The position numbers were made by a program, and so were the translations under genes. A stretch of DNA of 64,000 nt, taken from positions 57,295 through 121,294 of the forward strand of contig NZ_CP047346.1 in the NCBI RefSeq assembly GCF_011045815.1, given 5' to 3'. Source of the stretch: Proteus vulgaris. GTDB taxonomy: Bacteria > Pseudomonadota > Gammaproteobacteria > Enterobacterales > Enterobacteriaceae. Positions 24,048 to 33,132 of the stretch are shown here, piece by piece (the stretch's first letter is position 1; every line of letters begins with the position of its first letter). Under the pieces are notes generated by a model. The model was not told the DNA's origin, did not search any database, and was given only the letters and a program-made list of their open reading frames with translations.

Positions 24048-25887
24048 CGGGCACTGGCTGGCAATGTCTAGCAACGGCAGGCATTTCGGCTGAGGGTAAA
24101 AGAACTTTCCGCTAAGCGATAGACTGTATGTAAACACAGTATTGCAAGGACGCGGAACATGCCTCATGTGGCGGCCAGGACGGCCAGCCGGGATCGGGAT
24201 ACTGGTCGTTACCAGAGCCACCGACCCGAGCAAACCCTTCTCTATCAGATCGTTGACGAGTATTACCCGGCATTCGCTGCGCTTATGGCAGAGCAGGGAA
24301 AGGAATTGCCGGGCTATGTGCAACGGGAATTTGAAGAATTTCTCCAATGCGGGCGGCTGGAGCATGGCTTTCTACGGGTTCGCTGCGAGTCTTGCCACGC
24401 CGAGCACCTGGTCGCTTTCAGCTGTAAGCGTCGCGGTTTCTGCCCGAGCTGTGGGGCGCGGCGGATGGCCGAAAGTGCCGCCTTGCTGGTTGATGAAGTA
24501 CTGCCTGAACAACCCATGCGTCAGTGGGTGTTGAGCTTCCCGTTTCAGCTGCGTTTCCTGTTTGCCAGCCGGCCCGAGATCATGGGGTGGGTGCTGGGCA
24601 TCGTTTACCGCGTCATTGCCACGCACCTGGTCAAGAAAGCGGGCCATACCCACCAAGTGGCCAAGACGGGCGCGGTCACCCTGATCCAGCGTTTTGGATC
24701 GGCGCTCAATCTGAATGTTCACTTCCACATGCTGTTTCTCGACGGTGTGTATGTCGAGCAATCCCACGGCTCAGCGCGTTTCCGCTGGGTCAAGGCGCCG
24801 ACCAGCCCAGAGCTCACCCAGCTGACGCACACCATCGCCCACCGGGTGGGTCGCTATCTGGAACGGCAAGGCCTGCTGGAACGGGATGTCGAAAACAGCT
24901 ATCTGGCCTCGGATGCGGTGGATGACGACCCGATGACACCCCTGCTGGGGCACTCGATCACTTACCGTATCGCTGTCGGTTCACAGGCGGGGCGAAAGGT
25001 GTTCACTTTGCAAACTCTGCCGACCAGTGGTGATCCGTTCGGTGACGGGATTGGCAAGGTAGCCGGGTCCAGCCTGCACGCCGGCGTGGCGGCCAGGGCC
25101 GATGAACGCAAGAAGCTCGAACGGCTGTGCCGGTACATCAGCCGCCCGGCGGTATCCGAGAAGCGGCTGTCGTTAACACGAGGCGGCAACGTGCGCTACC
25201 AGCTCAAGACGCCGTACCGGGACGGCACCACGCACGTCATTTTCGAACCATTGGATTTCATTGCAAGGCTGGCCGCCCTGGTACCGAAGCCCAGAGTCAA
25301 CCTAACCCGCTTCCACGGGGTGTTCGCACCCAACAGTCGGCACCGGGCGTTGGTCACGCCGGCAAAACGGGGCAGGGGCAACAAGGTCAGGGTGGCTGAT
25401 GAACCGGCAACACCAGCACAACGGCGAGCGTCGATGACATGGGCGCAACGGCTCAAGCGTGTTTTCAATATCGACATCGAGACCTGCAGCGGCTGCGGCG
25501 GCGCCATGAAAGTCATCGCCTGCATTGAAGACCCTATAGTGATCAAGCAGATCCTTGATCACCTGAAGCACAAAGCCGAAACCAGCGGGACCAGGGCGTT
25601 ACCCGAAAGCCGGGCGCCACCGGCTGAGCTGCTCCTGGGTCTGTTTGACTGACGAGCCTGAAGGCCAACGATACCAATCAAAATGCTGCGTTCACAGCGC
25701 CGCGGCAGGGATCCGCCGTGCTGGTTGTCGGAAAAGGAGCCGCTAGTGGGAAAGAGGAGGGTAAATTTTCAGCGTTGCTGGCTCCCCGTCAGCCGGATTG
25801 GGTTGCATCGCAGGGGTGTCGAAAGAGTCAACTGCGGTCCAAAGCTGTTGGACTTGGGTGAAAAGGGCGTTTATTCTTCCTATACGT
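24045..25887 (+). mobile_element. ISCR2: ISCR2, complete or nearly complete
   Basis: The element carries full-length rcr2 and ends 235 bp after its stop at TATACGT (25887). The left limit is placed where the lysR frame is lost, near 24045; it could shift by tens of bases. ISCR elements move by rolling-circle transposition and can carry flanking DNA, which explains its role in bringing floR and sul2 together. Confidence 0.85.
24159..25652 (+). CDS. rcr2: Rcr2 rolling-circle (HUH) transposase of ISCR2
   Basis: This 497-residue IS91-like transposase has an N-terminal zinc-binding region (CESCHAEHLVAFSCKRRGFCPSCGARR, about residues 78-104) and an HUH motif (NVHFHMLFLDGVY, about 188-200). Its C-terminal part is duplicated at 20531-21362. 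It would nick at oriIS and transfer a single strand. The copy is intact. Confidence 0.93.
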   Translation: MPHVAARTASRDRDTGRYQSHRPEQTLLYQIVDEYYPAFAALMAEQGKELPGYVQREFEEFLQCGRLEHGFLRVRCESCHAEHLVAFSCKRRGFCPSCGARRMAESAALLVDEVLPEQPMRQWVLSFPFQLRFLFASRPEIMGWVLGIVYRVIATHLVKKAGHTHQVAKTGAVTLIQRFGSALNLNVHFHMLFLDGVYVEQSHGSARFRWVKAPTSPELTQLTHTIAHRVGRYLERQGLLERDVENSYLASDAVDDDPMTPLLGHSITYRIAVGSQAGRKVFTLQTLPTSGDPFGDGIGKVAGSSLHAGVAARADERKKLERLCRYISRPAVSEKRLSLTRGGNVRYQLKTPYRDGTTHVIFEPLDFIARLAALVPKPRVNLTRFHGVFAPNSRHRALVTPAKRGRGNKVRVADEPATPAQRRASMTWAQRLKRVFNIDIETCSGCGGAMKVIACIEDPIVIKQILDHLKHKAETSGTRALPESRAPPAELLLGLFD

Positions 25888-26130
25888 TGTCGGCAGCGGG
25901 CCAAAAAGGAATACGTCCATGCCCATCGAGGTGAAACCGGCTGTGAGCGCGGGTTCAAGCATATAGCCCGACAGGCGCGTATCCTTGCCGATCACGACAC
26001 GATGGCGGTGGTCACCGCGACGAAAGACACGGCCAGCCGCCATGCCGACGCGCAAGGCGGTTTCCGCCGTCATCGCGCCTTCGTTGGCTTTGCCACGAAT
26101 ACCGTCTGTGCCGAAATATTTGCGCACCAT
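25888..26130 (-). pseudogene. glmM: GlmM phosphoglucosamine mutase, N-terminal fragment
   Basis: About 80 residues encode the GlmM N-terminus (MVRKYFGTDGIRGKAN ... VVIGKDTRLSGYMLEPALTAGF). The active-site Ser region is lost at the ISCR2 terminus (25887). A truncated glmM behind sul2 is the remnant of the GIsul2/ISCR2-associated arrangement. It starts 86 bp after sul2 and is read in the same direction. Confidence 0.9.
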
Positions 26131-26216
26131 AAGGTCGATTATCCTGTCGTCGGGTCGCCCTCAAAGGGGACATGCCTGCTGAACCGCGAATATAGAGAAA
26201 TATCCCGAATGTGCAG

Positions 26217-27032
26217 TTAACGAATTCTTGCGGTTTCTTTCAGCGCCGCCAATACCGCCAGCCCGTCGCGCAAGGGGCGCGGCTCGTGTGTGCGGATGAA
26301 GTCAGCTCCACCTGCGGCGGCGGCAAGCTCTGCAGCGAGTGTCGCGGCCCCGACATCCCCCGGACCACGGCCTGTGAGCGCGCGCAGAAAGGATTTGCGC
26401 GAAACAGACAGAAGCACCGGCAAATCGAAGCGCAGCCGCAATTCATCGAACCGCGCCAGCACCGAGAGCGAGGTTTCGGGAGCAGCCCCCAGAAAAAACC
26501 CCATGCCGGGATCAAGGACAAGGCGGTTGCGTTTGATACCGGCACCCGTCAGCGCCGCGATGCGCGCGTCAAAGAACGCCGCAATGTGATCCATGATGTC
26601 GCCAGCGGGTGCCTCGCGCCGATCTGCCTGCCCGTCTTGCACCGAATGCATAACGACGAGTTTGGCAGATGATTTCGCCAATTGCGGATAGAACGCAGCG
26701 TCTGGAAAACCGCGAATATCATTGAGATAGGCCACACCACGCGACAAGGCATAGGCTTGCGTCGCGGGTTGATAACTGTCGAGCGAGACGGGAATGCCAT
26801 CTGCCTTGAGCGCGTCCAGCACCGGCGCGATACGCGCGATTTCTGTGTCGGACGAAACAGGCGCGGCGTCGGGATTGCTGGATGCCGGACCGAGGTCGAT
26901 CACATCTGCCCCCTCGGCCATCAGCTTACGCGCCTGCGCAATGGCTGCGTCTGGCGCCAGATACCGGCCTCCATCGGAGAAACTGTCCGAGGTTATGTTG
27001 ACGATGCCGAAAATGATGAGCGATTTATTCAT
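26217..27032 (-). CDS. sul2: Sul2 sulfonamide-insensitive dihydropteroate synthase
   Basis: This 271-residue DHPS begins MNKSLIIFGIVNITSDSFSDGG and has LVLDPGMGFFLGAAPE and SVSRKSFLRAL. It gives the same bypass as sul1 with a different allele. The start at 27032 lies 18 bp from the ISAba1 end, so the ISAba1 outward promoter can drive it. The native leader of sul2 was split by ISAba1 and continues at 28240. Confidence 0.98.
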   Translation of the reverse strand: MNKSLIIFGIVNITSDSFSDGGRYLAPDAAIAQARKLMAEGADVIDLGPASSNPDAAPVSSDTEIARIAPVLDALKADGIPVSLDSYQPATQAYALSRGVAYLNDIRGFPDAAFYPQLAKSSAKLVVMHSVQDGQADRREAPAGDIMDHIAAFFDARIAALTGAGIKRNRLVLDPGMGFFLGAAPETSLSVLARFDELRLRFDLPVLLSVSRKSFLRALTGRGPGDVGAATLAAELAAAAGGADFIRTHEPRPLRDGLAVLAALKETARIR

Positions 27033-27082
27033 GGGGGCTTCTATAATAATCTCTGTACACGACAAAAATAGATAACTCATTG

Positions 27083-27110
27083 AAATAATGTCACAATAAT
27101 TGTTTTCTAA
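27083..27110 (-). promoter_or_regulatory. Pout: ISAba1 outward promoter driving sul2
   Basis: On the minus strand the -35 TTAGAA (27105-27110) and -10 TTATTT (27083-27088), spaced by 16 bp, match the reported outward promoter of ISAba1. It lies about 50 bp from the sul2 start. Confidence 0.8.
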
Positions 27111-27121
27111 CGACGAATACT

Positions 27122-28212
27122 ATGACACATCTCAATGAGTTATATCTTATCTTAAACAAATCTCTAAAATGGAACAAGTCACATTTAAAGTGCTTTGCGC
27201 TCATCATGCTTGTGATTATTTTAAAGCAAACATGTAATCTTTCTTCTGCATCTAAAGCCTTGCCCATCAAGTGTTTACCACAATCATTTTATCGACGTAT
27301 GCAGCGCTTCTTTGCAGGTCAGTATTTTGATTATCGTCAAATTTCTCAGTTGATTTTCAATATGTTTTCATTCGACCAAGTGCAACTGACTTTAGATAGA
27401 ACCAATTGGAAATGGGGAAAACGAAATATTAATATCCTGATGCTCGCAATCGTTTATCGTGGAATAGCGATACCTATCCTTTGGACATTGCTTAATAAAC
27501 GTGGAAATTCAGATACGAAAGAGCGTATTGCTTTGATTCAACGCTTTATAGCCATTTTTGGTAAAGACCGTATTGTGAATGTGTTCGCAGACAGAGAGTT
27601 TATCGGTGAGCAGTGGTTTACATGGTTAATTGAACAAGACATCAACTTCTGCATTCGTGTTAAAAAAACTTCATTGTCACCAATCATTTAGGAAAGAATC
27701 ATAAAATTAGTGATTTATTTCGCCATCTTAAAGTTGGTCAAATTGAATGTCGTAAACGACGGATTTTGGTTGGTCGGGTGAAACTATATATAAGTGCACT
27801 ACAGTTAGAAAATGGAGAGCTTTTACTCGTCGTTTCTCCTCAGTTTAATGCCAATGCTATTCAGGATTATGCATTACGCTGGGAAATTGAAACCTTATTC
27901 AGTTGTCTCAAAGGACGCGGGTTTAATCTTGAAAATACGCGCTTGACAGACCCTAGACGAGTGAAAAAATTGATTGCGGTGTTAGCTATAAGCTTCTGTT
28001 GGTGTTACTTAACGGGTGAATGGCAACATAATCAAAAAAAAGCGATAAAAATAAAGAAGCATGGACGACTCTCAATGAGTTTATTTCGCTATGGTTTAGA
28101 CTATGTTCAAATGGCGATTCAGCGTTTAATTGGTTTTGGGAAAAAAGAAGAGTTTAAGGAAATTTTGGCAATTTTAAGAAAGCAGAATCCTGATAGGATA
28201 AGGGTTCTGTGA
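27122..28212 (+). CDS. tnpA: ISAba1 transposase (two frames joined by a -1 frameshift)
   Basis: The first frame (27122-27691, 189 residues) begins MTHLNELYLILNKSLKWNKSH and includes the Asp motifs LTLDRTNWKWG and VNVFADREFIGEQW. The second frame, open from 27664 to 28212, carries the C-terminal YALRWEIETLFSCLKGRGFNLE segment with the catalytic Glu. The frames overlap at A AAA AAC (27662-27668), a classic slippery heptamer, so the full IS4-family DDE transposase is probably made by programmed -1 frameshifting. No other defect is seen. Confidence 0.9.
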
Positions 28213-28239
28213 AATTTGTCGTGTACAGAGTATAATAAT

Positions 28240-28408
28240 AATAATCGAGCATGAGTCTCATACGGATGCTCGGGTCGAAAGGGAATCCCCAGGCGAGTAA
28301 CCTGTTTGCGGTGATCCATTAGCTGCAGGAGCAGAAGAGCATACATCTGGAAGCAAAGCCAGGAAAGCGGCCTATGGAGCTGTGCGGCAGCGCTCAGTAG
28401 GCAATTTT
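28240..28408 (-). other. Separated native upstream region of sul2
   Basis: Beyond ISAba1 the sequence continues with the AT repeat and GC-rich stretch that normally precede sul2. I see no complete gene here. It is now insulated from sul2 by 1180 bp and ends near a junction with phenol hydroxylase DNA. Confidence 0.5.
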
Positions 28409-28529
28409 TCAAAATATTGTTAAGCCTTTTCTGAGCATGGTATTTTTCATGGTATTACCAATTAGCAGGAAAATAAGCCATTGAATATAAAAGATAAAAA
28501 TGTCTTGTTTACAATAAAGTGGGAGTAGT

Positions 28530-28894
28530 AATTTCGTTACTTTGTTTAGAATTTCTTCAGAAATATTTCTTAATAAATCGTGTTTTTCAACAAGCGTAAA
28601 ATTACTTTCTAAAATCTCTTGTTGTTTAGCTCGAGTTTGGGTATAAGCCCCATAATAAAATTGACGAGGATCTTTAAGCACGTACCAATCTTTCATTTGG
28701 ATTACAGTACGGCCCTTATCGTAAAGATCAAATTCAGGCTGCCATAAAGGTTTGTAATGAAAATTAATTTCTTCCTGAATATCGTAGGTCGCTTCTTGAT
28801 AACGTGAAGCTGGTTTATCACCAAATCTTTTTTCAATATAAGCATAAGTATTTCTTAAAGGCTTAACTGAAGATGTTTTAATATCAATTTGCAT
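28530..28894 (-). pseudogene. Phenol hydroxylase subunit DmpL-like, N-terminal fragment
   Basis: About 120 residues resemble the beta subunit of multicomponent phenol hydroxylases (IKTSSVKPLRNTYAYIEKRFGDKPASRYQEATYDIQ, WQPEFDLYDKGRTVIQMKDWYVLKDPRQFYYGAYT). Homology fades near LLLPL at about 28530, and the following residues look like read-through from foreign DNA. The dmpK-like fragment lies just upstream in operon order. The source is probably an Acinetobacter catabolic operon; it has no role in resistance. Confidence 0.75.
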
Positions 28895-28936
28895 ATAAAT
28901 CTTCCTGATTTTTTAATAAAGACTAGAGTTTTTATT

Positions 28937-29086
28937 CTCTAATACCGGCCTGTCCAAATCGCCACTTCATGCGGTCATATTCAATCTTTGCAAAATCATC
29001 CGTACTTAGGTGCTGTACTTGATGGTGTGCGCAGAATTCTTCAAAAGCCTTGACTGGCATAATCATTTCTACAGCTAACTCTGGAT
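28937..29086 (-). pseudogene. Phenol hydroxylase DmpK-like, C-terminal fragment
   Basis: The reading frame encodes LAVEMIMPVKAFEEFCAHHQ ... FAKIEYDRMKWRFGQAGIRE and a stop. It resembles the C-terminus of DmpK, the small assembly factor of phenol hydroxylase. The gene is cut at 29087 by the inverted repeat of a Tn3-family transposon. The order dmpK'-dmpL' on the minus strand matches phenol hydroxylase operons. Confidence 0.6.
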
Positions 29087-30621
29087 GGGGTCGTTTGCGG
29101 GAGGGGGCGGAATCCTACGCTAAGGCTTTGGCCAGCGATATTCTCCGGTGAGATTGATGTGTTCCCATCCGAGCGGCGAAACATGGGCCAAGAGATCGGG
29201 CGATAGCAGCTTTCCATCGCGTTTCTGGTTTGCAACGACCTCGCCGAGCTTCATGGTGTTCCAGAAGATGATGATGGCGGCGAGCAGATTCATGCCGGCG
29301 ATGCGGTAATGCTGGCCTTCGGCGGAACGGTCGCGGATTTCACCGCGGCGGTGGAAGCTGATTGCCCGCTTCAGCGCATGATGAGCTTCGCCTTTGTTGA
29401 GCCCGATCTGGGCACGCCGTTGGAGTTCGGCATCCAGAATCCAGTCGATCATGAACAGGGTGCGCTCGACGCGACCGACTTCCCGCAGGGCTGTCGCGAG
29501 CTCGTTCTGCCGCGGATAGGAGGCGAGTTTCCGCAGAATCTGGCTTGGCGCGACGGTCCCGGCAGCAATGGTGGCGGCGATGCGCAGGATGTCGGGCCAA
29601 TTGCGCTCGATCATGGCTTGGTTGACCTTTCCGCCGATCAACGCTCGCAGGTGCGCCGGGGCGGCCGACGGATTGAACGCGTAGAGCCGTTTGGATGGCA
29701 GGTCGCGGATGCGCGGAGCGAACCGGTAGCCGAGAATGGCACATGCGGCAAAGACGTGATCGGTGAAGCCGCCCGTGTCGGTGAACTGCTCGCGGATATG
29801 GCGTCCAGCATCGTTCATCAGCAGGCCATCGAGGATGTAAGGCGCTTCGCTTGCCGTTGCAGGAATCACCTGGGTTGCGAACGGCGCATATTGGTCGGAG
29901 ACGTGGCTATAGGCTTTCAGGCCCGGGGTATTGCCATATTTCGCGTTGACCAGGTTCATGGCCTCACCTTGCTCTGTAGCGACGAAGAACTGTCCGTCGC
30001 TCGAAGCCGACGTGCCCATGCCCCAGAACCGGGCCATGGGTAACGCTGCCTGTGCCTCGACCACCATGGCCAGCGCCCGGTCATAGGCTTCGCCCTCGAC
30101 ATGCCACCGTCCAATGCGGATCAATTCCCAGAAGGTGTGGGTGTTTGTCGCATCCGCCATTTTGCGCAAGCCGAGGTTGATCCCTTCCGCCAAGATAACG
30201 TTCATTAGCCCGATCCGGTCAGCGCAGGGTGCTCCTGTGCGCAGATGGGTGAACGCTTCGGTGAAGCCGGTCGCCGCATCCACCTCCAGCAGGAGATCGG
30301 TGATGCGCGTGGGCGGGATCTGCTTGTAGAGATCGAGCACCAGATCTTCGGCGCCTGTCGGCGCGGCGGCTTCGAGTTTCTCGATATGCAGAACGCCGTT
30401 TTCAATCGACCCGCCCGGGATCGTGCCTGCGCGAGCGGCACGGCCAAGCTCGCGCAACCGCATGTCGAGGCGAGCTTGCCGGTCTGCCAGCCATTCCTCC
30501 GGCCGCAATGGCACAGCGAGACGACCGCCTTCCGCGATGGATTGTGCCGGAACGAGTGCGTGTTTCAGATCGCCATAGCGCCGGGACCTAGTAAGCCAGA
30601 CATCTCCGGAGCGGAACGCAT
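29087..30621 (-). mobile_element. Tn5393-like Tn3-family transposon end
   Basis: An inverted repeat starting GGGGTCGTTTGCGGGAGG at 29087 is followed by the 3' part of a Tn3-family tnpA. The long terminal sequence resembles my recollection of Tn5393, which has 81-bp repeats. The strA-strB genes are absent. The other side is cut by an IS6-family element near 30622. Confidence 0.6.
29120..30621 (-). pseudogene. tnpA: Tn3-family transposase TnpA, C-terminal half
   Basis: About 500 residues of the DDE_Tnp_Tn3 region remain, from LRQGHAFRSGDVWLTRSRRYGDL to HINLTGEYRWPKP. Motifs parallel Tn21 TnpA: SSDGQFF, VSDQYAPFATQV, FTDTGGFTDHVFA and LNKGEAHHALKRAISF. The N-terminal half is missing, removed by the IS6-family element, so the transposase is inactive. 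Confidence 0.88.
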
Positions 30622-31512
30622 GGCCTTGTCGCAAATTCTTCAGGTTAACTCGATGTTGACCATGGGGAGAGAAGTTGCCGCTCCTGATATTGCGGAGCGA
30701 GCCGATGATTTTGAATACCATTGCCGAAAAGCTGAAGCGCCAGTCGAAGGATGATTTCAAGGGCAGGCATTTCGAGGCCTGGCTGATTGTACAGGCGGTT
30801 GCCTGGTACTTGCGCTACCCGCTCAGCTATCGTGACTTGGAAGAGATGTTTCGCGAGCGGGGCTTCGAGGTCGATCATAGCACGATCAACCGCTGGGTAT
30901 TGGCTTATGCACCTGTCATCGAGAAACGGCTGCGGCAGTTTCGTCGACCCCATTGCGGCTCGGTCCGGATTGATGAGACCTATGTCAAGATCCGCGGCAA
31001 ATGGCGCTATCTGTACCGAGCCATCGATAAGCATGGCAATCCGGTGGATTTCCTGCTGACCGCTAAGCGCGATCTCGACGCTGCCAAGCGGTTCTTCCGA
31101 AAGATGCTTAAAGATGAACCCTTGTTGTCGCCGAACAGGATTGGGACGGACGGGGCCAACACCTTCCCGTCAACGATCAAAACGTCGGTTGATGATGGGC
31201 TTCTCCATCCCGATCCCGTGCATTATGTGACCAAACATCTCCAGCAGGGGATTGAGAGCGACCATTTCCGGGTGAAGAAGAACATGCCGAAGATCGGCGG
31301 TTTCCAATCCTTTAACACGGCGCGGCGAACCATCGCGGGTTTCGAGGCGATGCTGTGGCTGCGGAAGGGCTTTGGCTTTTCAGGCGGCTGGACCGTCAAT
31401 GACCAGAATGATTTGCTTGCGCGCCTCTTCGGACTGCAAAAGGTTAACAAAGCATGAAAATACCGGCCTTGGCTGGGTGATAGCTGCCTCCAAAAGTGTT
31501 TGCGACACGCCC
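30622..31512 (+). mobile_element. IS6-family element (possibly ISEc59)
   Basis: Putative ends are GGCCTTGTCGCAAA at 30622 and the complement of GGGCGTGTCGCAAA at 31512, which share TGTCGCAAA and resemble IS6-family repeats. It lies between tnpA' and the aac(3)-like fragment and truncates both. An ISEc59-like element is reported beside aac(3)-IV/hph, but I cannot verify the name. Confidence 0.7.
30705..31457 (+). CDS. IS6-family transposase, distant from IS26
   Basis: This 250-residue DDE transposase starts MILNTIAEKLKRQSKDDFKG, with GGAG 7 bp upstream. The core FKGRHFEAWLIVQAVAWYLRYPLSYRDLEEMFRERGFEVDHSTINRW matches the IS6-family HTH, and DDE residues appear in RIDETYVKI, IGTDGANTF and GIESDHFRVKK. 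It is clearly more divergent than the IS1006-type copy. It is intact. Confidence 0.88.
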   Translation: MILNTIAEKLKRQSKDDFKGRHFEAWLIVQAVAWYLRYPLSYRDLEEMFRERGFEVDHSTINRWVLAYAPVIEKRLRQFRRPHCGSVRIDETYVKIRGKWRYLYRAIDKHGNPVDFLLTAKRDLDAAKRFFRKMLKDEPLLSPNRIGTDGANTFPSTIKTSVDDGLLHPDPVHYVTKHLQQGIESDHFRVKKNMPKIGGFQSFNTARRTIAGFEAMLWLRKGFGFSGGWTVNDQNDLLARLFGLQKVNKA

Positions 31513-31873
31513 GGAACAATTCAGCCACTGCACCCATGTTCCGAGTTGGTGTGGTTTGCGGATCGTATGCCGGCATCTCGTTGCGCAAGATCTGCACCCA
31601 ATCGGCAGGCACGGGCGGCGATCTCCAATCTGCGGGATCAGTCAGATCACCCGAGTGCGTGGGCATGACAATCGTGCCCTGGGGACCAACACAATCCAGA
31701 AGGGCCTGAATCACTGCGACCGGCCCTCCCGCGACCCAGCCGAGCGAGCTTAGCGAACTGTGGACGAGAACTGTGCCACCAAGCGTAAGGCCGTTCTCTC
31801 GCATTTGCCTTGCTAGGCTCGCGCGAGTTGCTGGCTGAGGCGTTCTCGAAATCAGCTCTTGTTCGGTCGGCAT
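31513..31873 (-). pseudogene. AAC(3)-like aminoglycoside acetyltransferase, N-terminal fragment
   Basis: About 120 residues match the antibiotic N-acetyltransferase family: LARQMRENGLTLGGTVLVHSSLSSLGWVAGGPVAVIQALLDCVGPQGTIVMPTHSGDLTDP and TPTRNMGAVAELFR. The sequence is distinct from AAC(3)-IVa in this window and is cut by the IS6-family element. It starts 6 bp after the hph stop, so it once formed a third gene in the same operon. It is inactive. Confidence 0.85.
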
Positions 31874-31878
31874 CTACT

Positions 31879-32904
31879 CTATTCCTTTGCCCTCGGACGA
31901 GTGCTGGGGCGTCGGTTTCCACTATCGGCGAGTACTTCTACACAGCCATCGGTCCAGACGGCCGCGCTTCTGCGGGCGATTTGTGTACGCCCGACAGTCC
32001 CGGCTCCGGATCGGACGATTGCGTCGCATCGACCCTGCGCCCAAGCTGCATCATCGAAATTGCCGTCAACCAAGCTCTGATAGAGTTGGTCAAGACCAAT
32101 GCGGAGCATATACGCCCGGAGCCGCGGCGATCCTGCAAGCTCCGGATGCCTCCGCTCGAAGTAGCGCGTCTGCTGCTCCATACAAGCCAACCACGGCCTC
32201 CAGAAGAAGATGTTGGCGACCTCGTATTGGGAATCCCCGAACATCGCCTCGCTCCAGTCAATGACCGCTGTTATGCGGCCATTGTCCGTCAGGACATTGT
32301 TGGAGCCGAAATCCGCGTGCACGAGGTGCCGGACTTCGGGGCAGTCCTCGGCCCAAAGCATCAGCTCATCGAGAGCCTGCGCGACGGACGCACTGACGGT
32401 GTCGTCCATCACAGTTTGCCAGTGATACACATGGGGATCAGCAATCGCGCATATGAAATCACGCCATGTAGTGTATTGACCGATTCCTTGCGGTCCGAAT
32501 GGGCCGAACCCGCTCGTCTGGCTAAGATCGGCCGCAGCGATCGCATCCATGGCCTCCGCGACCGGCTGCAGAACAGCGGGCAGTTCGGTTTCAGGCAGGT
32601 CTTGCAACGTGACACCCTGTGCACGGCGGGAGATGCAATAGGTCAGGCTCTCGCTGAATTCCCCAATGTCAAGCACTTCCGGAATCGGGAGCGCGGCCGA
32701 TGCAAAGTGCCGATAAACATAACGATCTTTGTAGAAACCATCGGCGCAGCTATTTACCCGCAGGACATATCCACGCCCTCCTACATCGAAGCTGAAAGCA
32801 CGAGATTCTTCGCCCTCCGAGAGCTGCATCAGGTCGGAGACGCTGTCGAACTTTTCGATCAGAAACTTCTCGACAGACGTCGCGGTGAGTTCAGGCTTTT
32901 TCAT
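31879..32904 (-). CDS. hph: Hygromycin B 4-O-phosphotransferase APH(4)-Ia
   Basis: This 341-residue kinase confers hygromycin B resistance. It begins MKKPELTATSVEKFLIEKFD and has the phosphotransferase catalytic loop HLVHADFGSNNVLTDN (about 195-210) and AVIDWSEAMFGDSQYEVAN. It lies downstream of aac(3)-IVa on the same strand with a 228-bp gap that shows no complete gene. The two genes usually travel together in strains from animals, where apramycin and hygromycin have been used. Confidence 0.97.
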   Translation of the reverse strand: MKKPELTATSVEKFLIEKFDSVSDLMQLSEGEESRAFSFDVGGRGYVLRVNSCADGFYKDRYVYRHFASAALPIPEVLDIGEFSESLTYCISRRAQGVTLQDLPETELPAVLQPVAEAMDAIAAADLSQTSGFGPFGPQGIGQYTTWRDFICAIADPHVYHWQTVMDDTVSASVAQALDELMLWAEDCPEVRHLVHADFGSNNVLTDNGRITAVIDWSEAMFGDSQYEVANIFFWRPWLACMEQQTRYFERRHPELAGSPRLRAYMLRIGLDQLYQSLVDGNFDDAAWAQGRCDAIVRSGAGTVGRTQIARRSAAVWTDGCVEVLADSGNRRPSTRPRAKE

Positions 32905-33132
32905 ATCTCATTGCCCCCGGACGAGCGTCTGCTCCGCCATTCGCCGTCCGCCGTGCCAATCGGATCAGCCGTCCAAATGCGGGATTTTCGTTAGTCGGAG
33001 GCCAAACGGCATTGAGCGTCAGCATATCATCAGCGAGCTGAAGAAAGACAATCCCCGATCCGCTCCACGTGTTGCCCCAGCAATCAGCGCGACCTTGCCC
33101 CTCCAACGTCATCTCGTTCTCCGCTCATGAGC

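Larger units (their letters stand above)
27051..28230 (+). mobile_element. ISAba1: ISAba1 (IS4 family), complete with target duplication
   Basis: The element is 1180 bp, begins CTCTGTACACGACAAA and ends TTTGTCGTGTACAGAG. A 9-bp direct repeat TATAATAAT flanks it (27042-27050 and 28231-28239). It inserted in the leader of sul2, in the orientation that drives the adjacent gene from its left end. It signals passage of this segment through Acinetobacter. Confidence 0.97.

Noticed and set aside
28119..28412. 97-residue minus-strand ORF upstream of sul2
   Set aside because: It spans the ISAba1 end and noncoding leader DNA; its Leu-rich middle comes from an AT repeat. I see no family match.
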